This document shows positions 1 to 6,800 of a stretch of DNA of 10,900 bases, in pieces. Position numbers and translations under genes: made by a program. Under the pieces are notes generated by a model that was given only the letters and a program-made list of their open reading frames with translations, was not told where the DNA came from and did no database searches. Position 1 is the stretch's first letter; each line of letters begins with the position of its first letter. Location of the stretch: NCBI GenBank assembly GCA_009784145.1, contig WRCI01000045.1, positions 1-10,900 on the forward strand, given 5' to 3'. The stretch is from Methanobrevibacter sp. Its GTDB lineage: Archaea > Methanobacteriota > Methanobacteria > Methanobacteriales > Methanobacteriaceae.

Positions 1-13
1 ATTAATAATGATT

Positions 14-55
14 GGGAAAAAGATATTTTCAAATTATAATATAAAATATTTTCCC
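14..55 (+). terminator. possible hairpin terminator of a gene left of the window
   Basis: GGGAAA at 14-19 pairs with TTTCCC at 50-55, and ATATTTT at 23-29 pairs with AAAATAT at 43-49. This gives a 13-bp stem with a 3-nt bulge and a 13-nt loop. A T-rich tract follows at about 62-71 on the plus strand. This is the geometry of a terminator for plus-strand transcription arriving from outside the window. The stem is mostly A:T, so it could be chance in such AT-rich DNA. Confidence 0.3.
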
Positions 56-110
56 ATTTAATATTTTTTTTAATTATTTAGTGCTTTTTTTATTTATTTT
101 TTTATTTTTA

Positions 111-270
111 TCTTTATTTATTATTTATTTTTGTATTTTCTATTTATTTTATCTTTATATTTGTATTTCTATTAATTTTATCTTTATATTTGTATTTTCT
201 ATTAATTTTATCTTATTTTTTATTTTTTCTATTTATATTATCTTTATTTTTATTATATCATTATTTATTT
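111..270. repeat. degenerate ~30-bp tandem repeat, T-rich
   Basis: Units beginning TCTTTAT recur at 152, 181, 211 and 241 (spacing 29, 30 and 30 bp), with a related, longer unit starting at 111. The units at 152-180 and 181-210 are nearly identical, differing mainly by one T in a T run. Later units are more diverged. The top strand is almost free of G. No coding function is apparent. Confidence 0.65.
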
Positions 271-382
271 TCTATTAATAGAATATAAAAATATACAATA
301 TAATAAAATATAAAATAAGAATATATGATAACTAAAATATAAAAAATAAGAGTGTATAATATAAAAATATTATTACAATATA

Positions 383-466
383 AAAATATAGAATATAATA
401 AAGTATAGAGTATAATAAAGTATAGAGTATAATAAAGTATAAAATATAATAAAATATAGAATAAAA
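383..466. repeat. 17-bp tandem repeat, ~5 copies
   Basis: The unit AAAGTATAGAGTATAAT repeats with a 17-bp period in copies starting at about 383, 400, 417, 434 and 451. The 400-416 and 417-433 copies are identical and the outer ones diverge. The array lies in gene-free DNA downstream of the small minus-strand gene at 553-975. Confidence 0.7.
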
Positions 467-533
467 GTATATAAAATAATATATTAATTAAACTTCAAAT
501 TAATTATTTTTAGAAATTTCTTCAATTCATTAC

Positions 534-541
534 AAAAAAAA
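534..541 (-). terminator. oligo-T tract after the 140-aa gene
   Basis: Eight consecutive A residues on the plus strand are T8 on the minus strand, starting about 12 nt past the stop codon at 553-555. Archaeal termination often needs only an oligo-T tract, so this is a reasonable 3' end for the minus-strand unit. No hairpin accompanies it. Confidence 0.35.
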
Positions 542-552
542 TGAGTTATTAA

Positions 553-975
553 TTAATATCCAATATATTCTGCCTCACATCCACAAGGATGGGCTTTTTT
601 CAATTTATTATTTTCTAAAATAAAAACATCAGTAATTTTAAAGTTTTTTATTAGAATTTCTAATATTACATATGCAAGAAAGTTAACATCTACTATTACA
701 TTCATGAATTCTTTTTTATCCAAAATATCTTCAATAATTTGATTTATATCATTGTAAAGTTCTTCCATATCTTTACTCATATCTATTTTAACACTATTTA
801 CTTTTATGTTTTTAAAATTCCATTTTTGTTTTAATGTATTTTCATTTAAAAAGAAAATTTCGGTTATTTCTTCTTTTCCTTTTAGTTTATCTAAATTTTC
901 CAATTTACTAAAACTTTCTTTTATAATATCTTGATTTAAGATATTTTCACTAATATTTGTAAGTAAAATAGCCAT
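553..975 (-). CDS. unrecognised 140-aa protein with a CARF/Rossmann-like layout
   Basis: I do not recognise a family with confidence. The start at 975 is chosen because GGGAT lies 3 nt upstream, the same geometry as the GTGAT-N3-ATG sites of two other genes here. An upstream ATG at 993 (146 aa) has no visible ribosome binding site. The protein opens with a hydrophobic strand (AILLTNIS). A second strand (EIFFLNENT) follows, then an amphipathic segment with VKIDMSKDMEELYNDINQII. The end is strand-helix-strand: NVIVDVN, FLAYVILEILIKN, ITDVFILEN. This order resembles CARF or HFX_2341-type Rossmann-like sensor domains, where the penultimate strand leads into a ligand-binding loop. The usual T/S-G-G-T motif is absent, so the resemblance is inferred from pattern only. 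The C-terminus ends HPCGCEAEYIGY, with two cysteines in CxC spacing. It lies 174 bp downstream of pglX on the same strand and may be co-transcribed. It could equally be a fragment of a larger protein. Confidence 0.6.
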   Translation of the reverse strand: MAILLTNISENILNQDIIKESFSKLENLDKLKGKEEITEIFFLNENTLKQKWNFKNIKVNSVKIDMSKDMEELYNDINQIIEDILDKKEFMNVIVDVNFLAYVILEILIKNFKITDVFILENNKLKKAHPCGCEAEYIGY

Positions 976-978
976 TTT

Positions 979-983
979 ATCCC
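979..983 (-). promoter_or_regulatory. weak ribosome binding site favouring the start at 975
   Basis: GGGAT on the minus strand sits 3 nt before the ATG at 975 and matches four of the five GTGAT positions complementary to the archaeal 16S rRNA 3' end. The alternative ATG at 993 lacks any such match. Confidence 0.35.
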
Positions 984-1001
984 ATTTATTCAATTCAATC
1001 T

Positions 1002-1061
1002 AATTTTATCCTAATTATCCAATCTTATATTATTTATTCAATTTTATCCTAATTATCCAAT
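1002..1061. repeat. 38-bp direct duplication upstream of the 140-aa gene
   Basis: A 22-bp core beginning AATTTTATCCTAATTATCC occurs exactly at 1002-1023 and again at 1040-1061 (period 38). Both copies are preceded by related TTTATTCAA-type sequence, so one duplication event is the simplest origin. It lies between pglX and the downstream gene and would be in that gene's 5' region. Confidence 0.65.
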
Positions 1062-1149
1062 TTTATTTTATTTATTCCATATTAAATTATTATCATATTA
1101 TTAATTGTTAATTTATAGCATAATTATAGTTTATAATTGATTATTATGT

Positions 1150-4100
1150 TCAAATCTTTTTTAATAAATCTATTTTTTTATTTCTTGATTCAATTCCTTG
1201 AAATTTACTATAATTTGCTTTAACACCATCATCTAAGTCAAGATTTATTTGTTTAGTAGCTATAATTGTCAAAACTTCATCATATTTTATTATTTCTTCT
1301 AATTGCTTTTTAAGTCTGATATTGGATCGTGCTAATTTTCTTTTCTCTTTTTGATGTTTGGAATTTAATATCATTTTTTCATTCTTATTTATAGAATTTT
1401 TTAAAGCTTTTTGAGTCTTATTAAGATAATTATTCCTTAATTTTTCAAGGATATCTGGAGTGTATCTATGGATATAAATTAATGCTTTAAAGCCATTTCT
1501 TTTTCCATTATCAAACAACCAATATATTGGTGTTTTTTTATAAGTTTTAATATGGTCTTTATAAAAATCATTTAAAAAATATTTTCTTATTGTGTCTCTT
1601 GGAGTTTTCCATTTATTTCCTAAAACATTAGCTATAAATTCAATATTTTCTTCAAGAGTTTCTTCTGAGAAAGTTATTTTTAGGAATTCTATGAATTTAT
1701 TAACAATATCATTATCTAAATAATCATTATCTAAATATTTATTATTTTCATGTTCACTATCTTCATGTTCACTATCTTCATGTTCACTATCTTCATGTTC
1801 ACTATCTTCATGTTCACTATCTTCATGTTCACTATTTTCATGTTCACTATTTTCATGTTCACTATTTTCATGTTCACTATCTAAATACTCATTATCTTCA
1901 TATTCATTGTCTTCATGCTCAATACCCCAATATTCATTATCTAAAATAAGAACTATATTATCCTTATCTGGGATGAATTTATGATAATTTGATTGATTAT
2001 ATTCACCTCCTCCATAAATTATTCCTTCTTCATCTAAAGAGTAGCGACCAAATAAACATCCTATAAAATATGATATGAAACTTTTGATGTCTCTTTTTAA
2101 ATCTGCTTTTCTAATGGTTATATCTTTATCTTCTAATGTAGGACTTAAATTATCTTTTAAATTATAAATATCAATGAAAATTTCATTTATTTTTTCTTCA
2201 TTTTCTTTTACTTTCTGAAAATTATTTTGAGCTACTTGTTCCCAATTATTAAAAGAATTTTCTATTAAACCATCTACTTTATATTTTATTAATGGGTGTG
2301 ATGTAAAGTTCCAAGACTCTTCAAAATAATCCCATTCTTCTTTAGATATATTAATATTTTCATCTACAATTTTTTCAATAAGCTTTTCATAAGATTCATT
2401 GAAAAAAACTGGAATATTCTTCAAATCCCCTACTTGGAAGTTTATTGTAGGATTTAGTATACTCATTATTGATGCAGATACTTTAGAACACATCAATCCA
2501 GTTAAATATTTAATCTTTTCTTTTGGTGGAAACATAGATGAACCAGCAACATCGAAAACACTACCTTGAGGAGAATATCTTGCAGAAAAATAAGAAGAAC
2601 TTATAAATGACCAAGTGATACTTTCTTTAAAGTAAAATTCAATGTTTTTAACAACCCATACTCTAATTAATTTTTCCCATTTTTCTTCTGTGAAATCCTG
2701 TGCATAGCTTCTATTTTTATATTTTTCTTTAACTATTTTTTTTATTTCTTCCCCATCATTTTGCCAATTAACAATAAATTCATCATTTCCATACCATTTT
2801 CTATATTTTCCTCCTTTATTATATGGAAACCATTTTTTGGCACTTTTTTTAGCACTTTCTCTATTATGGTTAAATCCTATCTTATTAAAATTAACTTCAT
2901 ACCAATACCTTAAAAATCTTTTATTGTCTGTAGTTGCTAATCCTTGCCTAATTTCAGCTATTTCTGATAGTTTTTTAGCTCTTTTAAAAATATCTATAAT
3001 TTCATGTTCTGCCCAAAAAGCAATAGGGTTTCCAGGAATGTTTAAAAAGTCTCCTTGATTAAATTCAAAATAATAAGCACATTTAGGATTAGTTATTGCA
3101 TCTAAAGTTTTGGTTTCCTGAACATTCATCTTTCCTTTAAAATCAGAAAGTTTTATGTATTTTCCAATCTTGTCTTCATGACTATTTTTAAATGTGAAAG
3201 CACAGATAGGAACTGTTGCTTCTTCAAAAGCAGAATATTGAAATTGGATTAATGAGCTTAGTGTCCTATTTTTAATAATATTTTCCCTTAATTTTTGATA
3301 AGAGCTAATGAACATCCATACATAAGGTGTTAAAAAACTAGCATACCCCTCTTCTTTTAAAAAATAGAATGATTTTTCAATAAAAGCTGAAAACAAATCA
3401 TTTTTATTCTCTTTATAATTTGTTTTTAAAAAATCAAGTAATTCTTTGTTCATACCTCTTCCACCCATGTAGGGAGGATTAGTTACTAATACTTCATATT
3501 TTTGAGATAATATCTGAGCTTGTTCTATTAAAGGAATAAGATATTTCTCTATTTCAAAAGAAAATCCTGTTTTTCTTATCGAACTTGATTCAGTTATTGT
3601 ATTTGATTCATCTATTGAACTTGATTCAACTATTCCACTCTTTTTTATTTTTTTGATTTCTTCATTAGTTTCTGAAACAGAATCCTTTAATTTTTCATTA
3701 ATTTCTTCAACAGAATCTTTTATTTTTTCATAATCCCAATCTTTGATAGATAATAATGACCCATAGTCTTTAGCATCAATAAAAACTTCTTTAATATACT
3801 CAATGTTCTTTTTTAATTCATTATTTCTTTGGGATAAATAATCTATTAATTCTTGACTCAATAAGTTACTTTCTTGTATTGATTTTAGATTTAGTTTTAT
3901 ATTTTCTTTAAATATTTGTTTATGATATGATCTTGCTTTCATTATTACTGCAAAACAAGCTAATTTATAAGCCATATCATCAATATCCAAACCAAAAATG
4001 TTGTTTTTCAATATAGAAATTGTGGCTTCTTTTTTATTGTATCCTTGTGATAAATATATATCCATTAAAACATCAAAAACATAAACTAATATATGTCCAC

Positions 4101-5157
4101 TACCCATACAAGGATCTATAACTTTAATTTCTTCTAATTTAATATTTTTTGAATCACTTTTAAGTGAATTTAATTGTTTTTCAAGTTCTGATGATTGTTT
4201 TTTCTCATCAATATTTTGTTTTTCTTTAACAAGATAATGTTTTCTTTCACCAATATCTTCTTCATTTGCATCAATATTTTCTTCATTACCATCAATATAA
4301 TATTTCCAATTTTCCTTTAATTTATCATCCAGATGATTTTCTAACCATAATTTTCCAAGACTGTTTTCAACCATATATTTAACAATCCAATCTGGAGTAA
4401 ACATTTGTGTTGCTGCAGGTATCCTTTCTTTACTAATTTTAACATGATTTTTAAGCTGTTTAAAAGTATCTTCTTTAAGTTCCAAGTTATAGTATTGATA
4501 CATCCATCCAATTATTTCTACTTGGTTTTTAAAATTATCTTCAGAAATAGAACTTATCAATTCTCTTACAAGTCCATTTTCCTGAGTAAAAGAAAGTGGA
4601 AACAATAGTTCATAAAAATCTTCAATTTTTTCAAATAATTCAGGTAAAATATTGTTTAATTCATTACATTGTTTAATAAATAAGAATTGAAATAATTCAT
4701 CAAGTTTGTCTGCAGTTTTAAGAGAATAAATTCTATCTATTTCTTTCTTATTTAAGTTTAAATCTATATTCGGTGCTTTAGTTATAATATCAGGTTCGAT
4801 TTTATTTTCTGTATCACTTGAGAGAACTCTTGTTTTTATTGGAAGGTATTTATTAATTTCCATAAAACGAATAGCTATTAAACGATTAAATATAGTATAT
4901 GCAATTTCTTCGATTACATTGCCATATCCTTTTTCTTTAATGATTTTTATTATTTTGTTTCTTTGTTGGATTTCTTTTTTATAAAGAATTTTAGGGTTAT
5001 CTTCACCAATATCATAAATTTCTCTATCAGTATATTTTTTGGAAGGTTTTAAAATATTATCTTCTAATATTCCTATTAATTTCATTTTATATTTAATATC
5101 TTCCCTCAATTTGATTCTTGCATTAATTGAAAAAGTTTTAATAGCTTTTTTATCCAT
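1150..5157 (-). CDS. pglX: BREX-type adenine-specific DNA methyltransferase PglX
   Basis: A 1335-aa class 1 (gamma-order) N6-adenine DNA methyltransferase. In type 1 BREX phage defence, PglX methylates host DNA at a non-palindromic site, marking self and taking part in exclusion. The N-terminus (AIKTFSINARIKLREDI) and the TQMFTPDWIVKYMVENSLGKLW block near residue 250 match PglX. The SAM motif DPCMGSGHIL starts at D348. The catalytic NPPYMGGRGMN motif starts at N560. C-terminal PglX landmarks include FISYFIGCLFGRYSLDEEGIIYGGG and FKALIYIHRYTPDILEKLR. Start: AGGTG lies 7 nt upstream. The protein carries repeat-built insertions at about residues 282-303, 475-500, 508-526 and 1082-1150. The last is thirteen-plus pentapeptides rich in Ser, Glu, His and Asp, lying between the target-recognition part and the C-terminal helical part. 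Both catalytic motifs are intact and the frame is open, so it is probably functional. No other BREX gene is in the window. An orphan methyltransferase or a type IIG-like enzyme are alternatives, though the overall match is to PglX. Confidence 0.9.
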   Translation of the reverse strand: MDKKAIKTFSINARIKLREDIKYKMKLIGILEDNILKPSKKYTDREIYDIGEDNPKILYKKEIQQRNKIIKIIKEKGYGNVIEEIAYTIFNRLIAIRFMEINKYLPIKTRVLSSDTENKIEPDIITKAPNIDLNLNKKEIDRIYSLKTADKLDELFQFLFIKQCNELNNILPELFEKIEDFYELLFPLSFTQENGLVRELISSISEDNFKNQVEIIGWMYQYYNLELKEDTFKQLKNHVKISKERIPAATQMFTPDWIVKYMVENSLGKLWLENHLDDKLKENWKYYIDGNEENIDANEEDIGERKHYLVKEKQNIDEKKQSSELEKQLNSLKSDSKNIKLEEIKVIDPCMGSGHILVYVFDVLMDIYLSQGYNKKEATISILKNNIFGLDIDDMAYKLACFAVIMKARSYHKQIFKENIKLNLKSIQESNLLSQELIDYLSQRNNELKKNIEYIKEVFIDAKDYGSLLSIKDWDYEKIKDSVEEINEKLKDSVSETNEEIKKIKKSGIVESSSIDESNTITESSSIRKTGFSFEIEKYLIPLIEQAQILSQKYEVLVTNPPYMGGRGMNKELLDFLKTNYKENKNDLFSAFIEKSFYFLKEEGYASFLTPYVWMFISSYQKLRENIIKNRTLSSLIQFQYSAFEEATVPICAFTFKNSHEDKIGKYIKLSDFKGKMNVQETKTLDAITNPKCAYYFEFNQGDFLNIPGNPIAFWAEHEIIDIFKRAKKLSEIAEIRQGLATTDNKRFLRYWYEVNFNKIGFNHNRESAKKSAKKWFPYNKGGKYRKWYGNDEFIVNWQNDGEEIKKIVKEKYKNRSYAQDFTEEKWEKLIRVWVVKNIEFYFKESITWSFISSSYFSARYSPQGSVFDVAGSSMFPPKEKIKYLTGLMCSKVSASIMSILNPTINFQVGDLKNIPVFFNESYEKLIEKIVDENINISKEEWDYFEESWNFTSHPLIKYKVDGLIENSFNNWEQVAQNNFQKVKENEEKINEIFIDIYNLKDNLSPTLEDKDITIRKADLKRDIKSFISYFIGCLFGRYSLDEEGIIYGGGEYNQSNYHKFIPDKDNIVLILDNEYWGIEHEDNEYEDNEYLDSEHENSEHENSEHENSEHEDSEHEDSEHEDSEHEDSEHEDSEHENNKYLDNDYLDNDIVNKFIEFLKITFSEETLEENIEFIANVLGNKWKTPRDTIRKYFLNDFYKDHIKTYKKTPIYWLFDNGKRNGFKALIYIHRYTPDILEKLRNNYLNKTQKALKNSINKNEKMILNSKHQKEKRKLARSNIRLKKQLEEIIKYDEVLTIIATKQINLDLDDGVKANYSKFQGIESRNKKIDLLKKI
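1708..1914 (-). repeat. 15-bp in-frame repeat in pglX (E-D-S-E-H pentapeptides)
   Basis: Residues 1082-1150 parse as thirteen pentapeptide units plus a partial one: EDNEY, EDNEY, LDSEH, three ENSEH, five EDSEH, ENNKY, LDNDY, LDND. At DNA level the central nine copies are nearly perfect 15-bp units, differing only at a D/N codon (GAT versus AAT). The outer copies are older and more diverged, as expected if the array grows from the middle. Copy-number change keeps the reading frame. In typical PglX the flanking sequences (LDNEY... and DIVNKFIEFLK) are close together, so this is an expansion of an existing acidic linker. Confidence 0.9.
3581..3634 (-). repeat. 18-bp in-frame repeat in pglX
   Basis: Three 18-bp units (3581-3598, 3599-3616, 3617-3634) based on GAACTTGATTCAACTATT encode hexapeptide-like IVESSS / IDESNT / ITESSS, around residues 508-526 and just before the catalytic NPPY motif. 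Outer copies are most alike. The segment is Ser/Glu/Thr-rich and probably a flexible loop. Confidence 0.7.
3661..3731 (-). repeat. 33-bp in-frame duplication in pglX
   Basis: Units at 3661-3693 and 3694-3726 encode the related 11-residue segments DSVEEINEKLK and DSVSETNEEIK, near residues 475-500. The pair forms a charged, probably helical stretch directly before the 18-bp repeat array, together making an extended insert between SAM motif I and the NPPY motif. Confidence 0.65.
4250..4312 (-). repeat. 21-bp in-frame repeat in pglX
   Basis: CAATAT-containing units recur at 4250, 4271 and 4292 (period 21) and encode heptapeptides IDGNEEN / IDANEED / IGERKHY around residues 282-303. This is an acidic insert between the TQMFTPDW block and SAM motif I. 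Confidence 0.65.
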
Positions 5158-5164
5158 TAATAAG

Positions 5165-5170
5165 CACCTA
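5165..5170 (-). promoter_or_regulatory. pglX ribosome binding site
   Basis: TAGGTG on the minus strand, 7 nt before the pglX ATG, matches the AGGTG core complementary to the archaeal 16S rRNA 3' end and fixes the pglX start at 5157. Confidence 0.6.
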
Positions 5171-5215
5171 AAAAAATATCCCTAATAGTTGAATATGAAA
5201 ATTTTTCTTATTTAT

Positions 5216-5310
5216 AATCTTTAAATTGATTATTTTAATCTATTATTAATAATCTTTAAATTAATTATTTTAATCTATTATTAATAATCTTTAAATTAAT
5301 TATTTCATTA
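5216..5310. repeat. 35-bp tandem repeat, 2.7 copies
   Basis: Units at 5216-5250 and 5251-5285 differ at one base (TTGATT versus TTAATT). A third, partial copy runs from 5286 to about 5310. The unit starts AATCTTTAAATTAATTATTT. It lies in the pglX upstream region; any regulatory role is unknown. Confidence 0.8.
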
Positions 5311-5530
5311 TTTAAATTTTATATATTCTTACTTTATTAATTTACTTATCATTACATTAAATTTTAAAATTATATAATAAATTTCATAGTATTATATACT
5401 CTAAAAATTGTTTATTTAATATAATTTTTTATAAATTATACAAATAAATATTATTAAAATAAATTATTATAAAAATTTAAGACAAACTGAAAAAAGGCTG
5501 AAATTTTACAAAATAATATTAAAATCTATT

Positions 5531-5806
5531 TTACTTTTTATATTTTGTTTTATTAGATATTTTGACTTTATTATATATCTTTGTTTTATTAGATATTTTG
5601 ACTTTATTTTTTATTAAAAGTGTTGGTACACGAGTAAAATCCCTATTATATTTAAATATATGATTATAAATGTGAAAAGGATTTTTTAACTTTATTTTTC
5701 TTTTACGAGGAGTTCTAAAACCTTTTCTTTTTTGTTCGGCTTCTTTTCTATCATGAGGAACTCCATCTTTAACATAAGTTCCAAAAGTTGACCTTTTTAA
5801 TACCAT
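5531..5806 (-). CDS. small basic protein of unknown function, 91 aa
   Basis: I do not recognise this protein. It is strongly basic: residues 1-40 contain FGTYVKDGVPHDRKEAEQKR then a KGFRTPRKRKIKLKN cluster, which would suit nucleic-acid binding, though that is inference from charge only. There is no membrane segment or signal peptide. The start is supported by GTGAT 3 nt before the ATG, the same spacing as in trm5, and the N-terminal 60 residues have mixed composition typical of real protein. The last 25 residues (two NKVKISNKTK units) come from a 36-bp direct repeat and look like a recent tail extension that runs into the stop. It lies 178 bp downstream of dphB on the same strand, separated by a 27-bp minisatellite. 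The original protein may have ended earlier, near residue 65. Confidence 0.55.
   Translation of the reverse strand: MVLKRSTFGTYVKDGVPHDRKEAEQKRKGFRTPRKRKIKLKNPFHIYNHIFKYNRDFTRVPTLLIKNKVKISNKTKIYNKVKISNKTKYKK
5544..5608 (-). repeat. 29-bp exact direct repeat (period 36) at the end of the 91-aa ORF
   Basis: 5544-5572 and 5580-5608 are identical over 29 bp with a 36-bp period, encoding two copies of NKVKISNKTK. The period is a multiple of three, so the duplication kept the frame. The exact match implies a recent event. Confidence 0.8.
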
Positions 5807-5809
5807 AAA

Positions 5810-5814
5810 ATCAC
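5810..5814 (-). promoter_or_regulatory. ribosome binding site of the 91-aa ORF
   Basis: GTGAT on the minus strand, 3 nt before the ATG at 5806, is complementary to the AUCAC of the archaeal 16S rRNA 3' end. It is the main support that this small ORF is translated. Confidence 0.5.
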
Positions 5815-5839
5815 AACAAATATAAAATCAATTCAAATA

Positions 5840-5996
5840 ATTTAAAAACCTAAATCTACAGTAAACATTTAAAAACTTAAATCTAAATTAAATATTTAAA
5901 AACTTAAATCTAAATTAAACATTTAAAAACTTAAATCTAAATTAAACATTTAAAAACTTAAATCTAAATTAAACATTTAAAAACCTAAATTCCATC
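5840..5996. repeat. 27-bp tandem repeat between dphB and the 91-aa ORF
   Basis: Copies start at 5840, 5867, 5894, 5921, 5948 and 5975 with an exact 27-bp period; the unit begins ATTTAAAAACTTAAATCTAA. Copies at 5894, 5921 and 5948 are identical. The first and last diverge, sharing AACCTAAAT. The last, partial copy runs into the 3' end of dphB and contains its stop codon (5985-5987), so the array may have been seeded from the dphB terminus. Confidence 0.9.
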
Positions 5997-6794
5997 TAAT
6001 ATCTCTTTAGGAGCTCCACAAATTTCAAATAAATACTCAGCCTCAACTATATGTAACTTAGAAGGAATAGCTATACAATGAAGAGGTTCTCCAAAATCAA
6101 AATCCATTAAAACCCCAATCCTATCAGCTCTTACAATAACATCTTTTGAACCAACACGTGCAATACCAATAGCTAAAGTCTCTTCATCAATAATAGCTTC
6201 ATCATCTCTATTTTCATTAATCAAATCATCCTTAACTTTCATAAGATATTTAAGTCCTTGATTAACAGACATATATCTATCTTTATGAGCTTGAATATCT
6301 AATAATACTAATGTATGAGAATCATTAGCTAAATTATTTGCAATTGTCATATATGGAGAATGTGGGAAAAAGTTTTCATCTGGAAATGGAATTGTAGTTA
6401 CCTTTCCAAATTTATATCCTTGTAATCCAGAAATTCCAAGAGCTGAAGACAATATGGAAGAGCCATGGATAATTTCAAAATCAATACCCTTTTTTTTAGC
6501 TTCAACAAGAAAATCAGTATGAGTAGTAGCTATAAGAGGATCTCCACCACAAATTAAAGCTACATCCTTACCTTCAATAGCTTTTTTCATAAAAATATTT
6601 TCCTCTTCAACTTCTTGACGATTCAATACTTTTATTTCTTTTCCAATAAGTTCTTCTATAGCTTCAAAGCTAGAACCAAAAAGACGAGAGGTGAAAAACT
6701 CTGCATAAACTATATCAACTGATTTTAAAGCTTCTAATCCTTTTAAAGAAATATCTTTTTCATTGAATAAACCTAGTCCTACAAAATAAAGCAT
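5985..6794 (-). CDS. dphB: diphthine synthase (SAM-dependent methyltransferase)
   Basis: A 269-aa enzyme of diphthamide biosynthesis, cytosolic. It transfers methyl groups from SAM to the amino group of the modified histidine of elongation factor 2, the second step of the pathway after Dph2. Family marks (tetrapyrrole-methylase fold) are the N-terminal MLYFVGLGLFNEKDISLKGL, the YAEFFTSRL segment, the GGDPL motif at residues 83-87 followed by ATTHTD, HGSSILSSALGISGLQGYKFG, and TTIPFPDENFFPHSPY. Length is normal for the archaeal family and the sequence is intact, with no repeat insertion, unlike its neighbours. The start at 6794 is supported by the universal MLYFVGLGL beginning and by AGGGG 6 nt upstream. 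It follows tex after 90 bp on the same strand and may be read through from it. Confidence 0.96.
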   Translation of the reverse strand: MLYFVGLGLFNEKDISLKGLEALKSVDIVYAEFFTSRLFGSSFEAIEELIGKEIKVLNRQEVEEENIFMKKAIEGKDVALICGGDPLIATTHTDFLVEAKKKGIDFEIIHGSSILSSALGISGLQGYKFGKVTTIPFPDENFFPHSPYMTIANNLANDSHTLVLLDIQAHKDRYMSVNQGLKYLMKVKDDLINENRDDEAIIDEETLAIGIARVGSKDVIVRADRIGVLMDFDFGEPLHCIAIPSKLHIVEAEYLFEICGAPKEILDGI

Positions 6795-6800
6795 TGAAAA

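Larger units (their letters stand above)
1..552. other. gene-free AT-rich left flank
   Basis: No credible coding region is visible on either strand. The only open frame of note would encode an almost pure Phe/Ile/Leu/Tyr low-complexity peptide and is a by-product of T-rich repeat DNA. The stretch holds a possible terminator hairpin (14-55), a T-rich array of roughly 30-bp units (111-270), an A/T array of 17-bp units (383-466) and an oligo-A run (534-541) that could end transcription of the minus-strand gene beginning at 975. Between 300 and 360 there is a looser duplication of an AAAATAAGA-containing segment. Confidence 0.7.
5158..5530. other. AT-rich intergenic region upstream of pglX
   Basis: No gene is visible. 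It contains the pglX ribosome binding site (5165-5170), a 35-bp tandem repeat (5216-5310), AT-only sequence to about 5470, and a slightly more GC-containing patch near 5481-5505 just beyond the small basic ORF. That patch includes A6 on the plus strand (T6 on the minus strand, 5490-5495), a weak candidate terminator. A pglX promoter must lie here if pglX is transcribed on its own, but the uniform A+T prevents picking a TATA box. Confidence 0.6.

Noticed and set aside
81..278. 65-aa open frame of Phe/Ile/Leu/Tyr, looking like a membrane peptide
   Set aside because: It is a reading of the T-rich ~30-bp repeat array; composition is explained by the DNA and there is no ribosome binding site.
1122..1138. 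AATTATA / TATAATT hairpin after the pglX stop
   Set aside because: Seven A:T pairs with no T-tract; in this base composition it is not credible evidence of a terminator.
2837..3058. Plus-strand 73-aa open frame
   Set aside because: It lies antisense inside the conserved part of pglX and has no independent support.
4405..4608. Plus-strand 67-aa open frame
   Set aside because: Antisense inside pglX with biased Phe/Lys/Ile composition and no ribosome binding site.
5481..5490. TCAGTTTGTC (minus strand) also present inside the MITE-like element at 9707-9716
   Set aside because: A 10-base match between two short AT-rich stretches is within chance expectation and the flanks do not align, so no second element is called.
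5840..5996. Regular repeat considered as a CRISPR array
   Set aside because: Units are contiguous with no unique spacers, and no cas genes are present.
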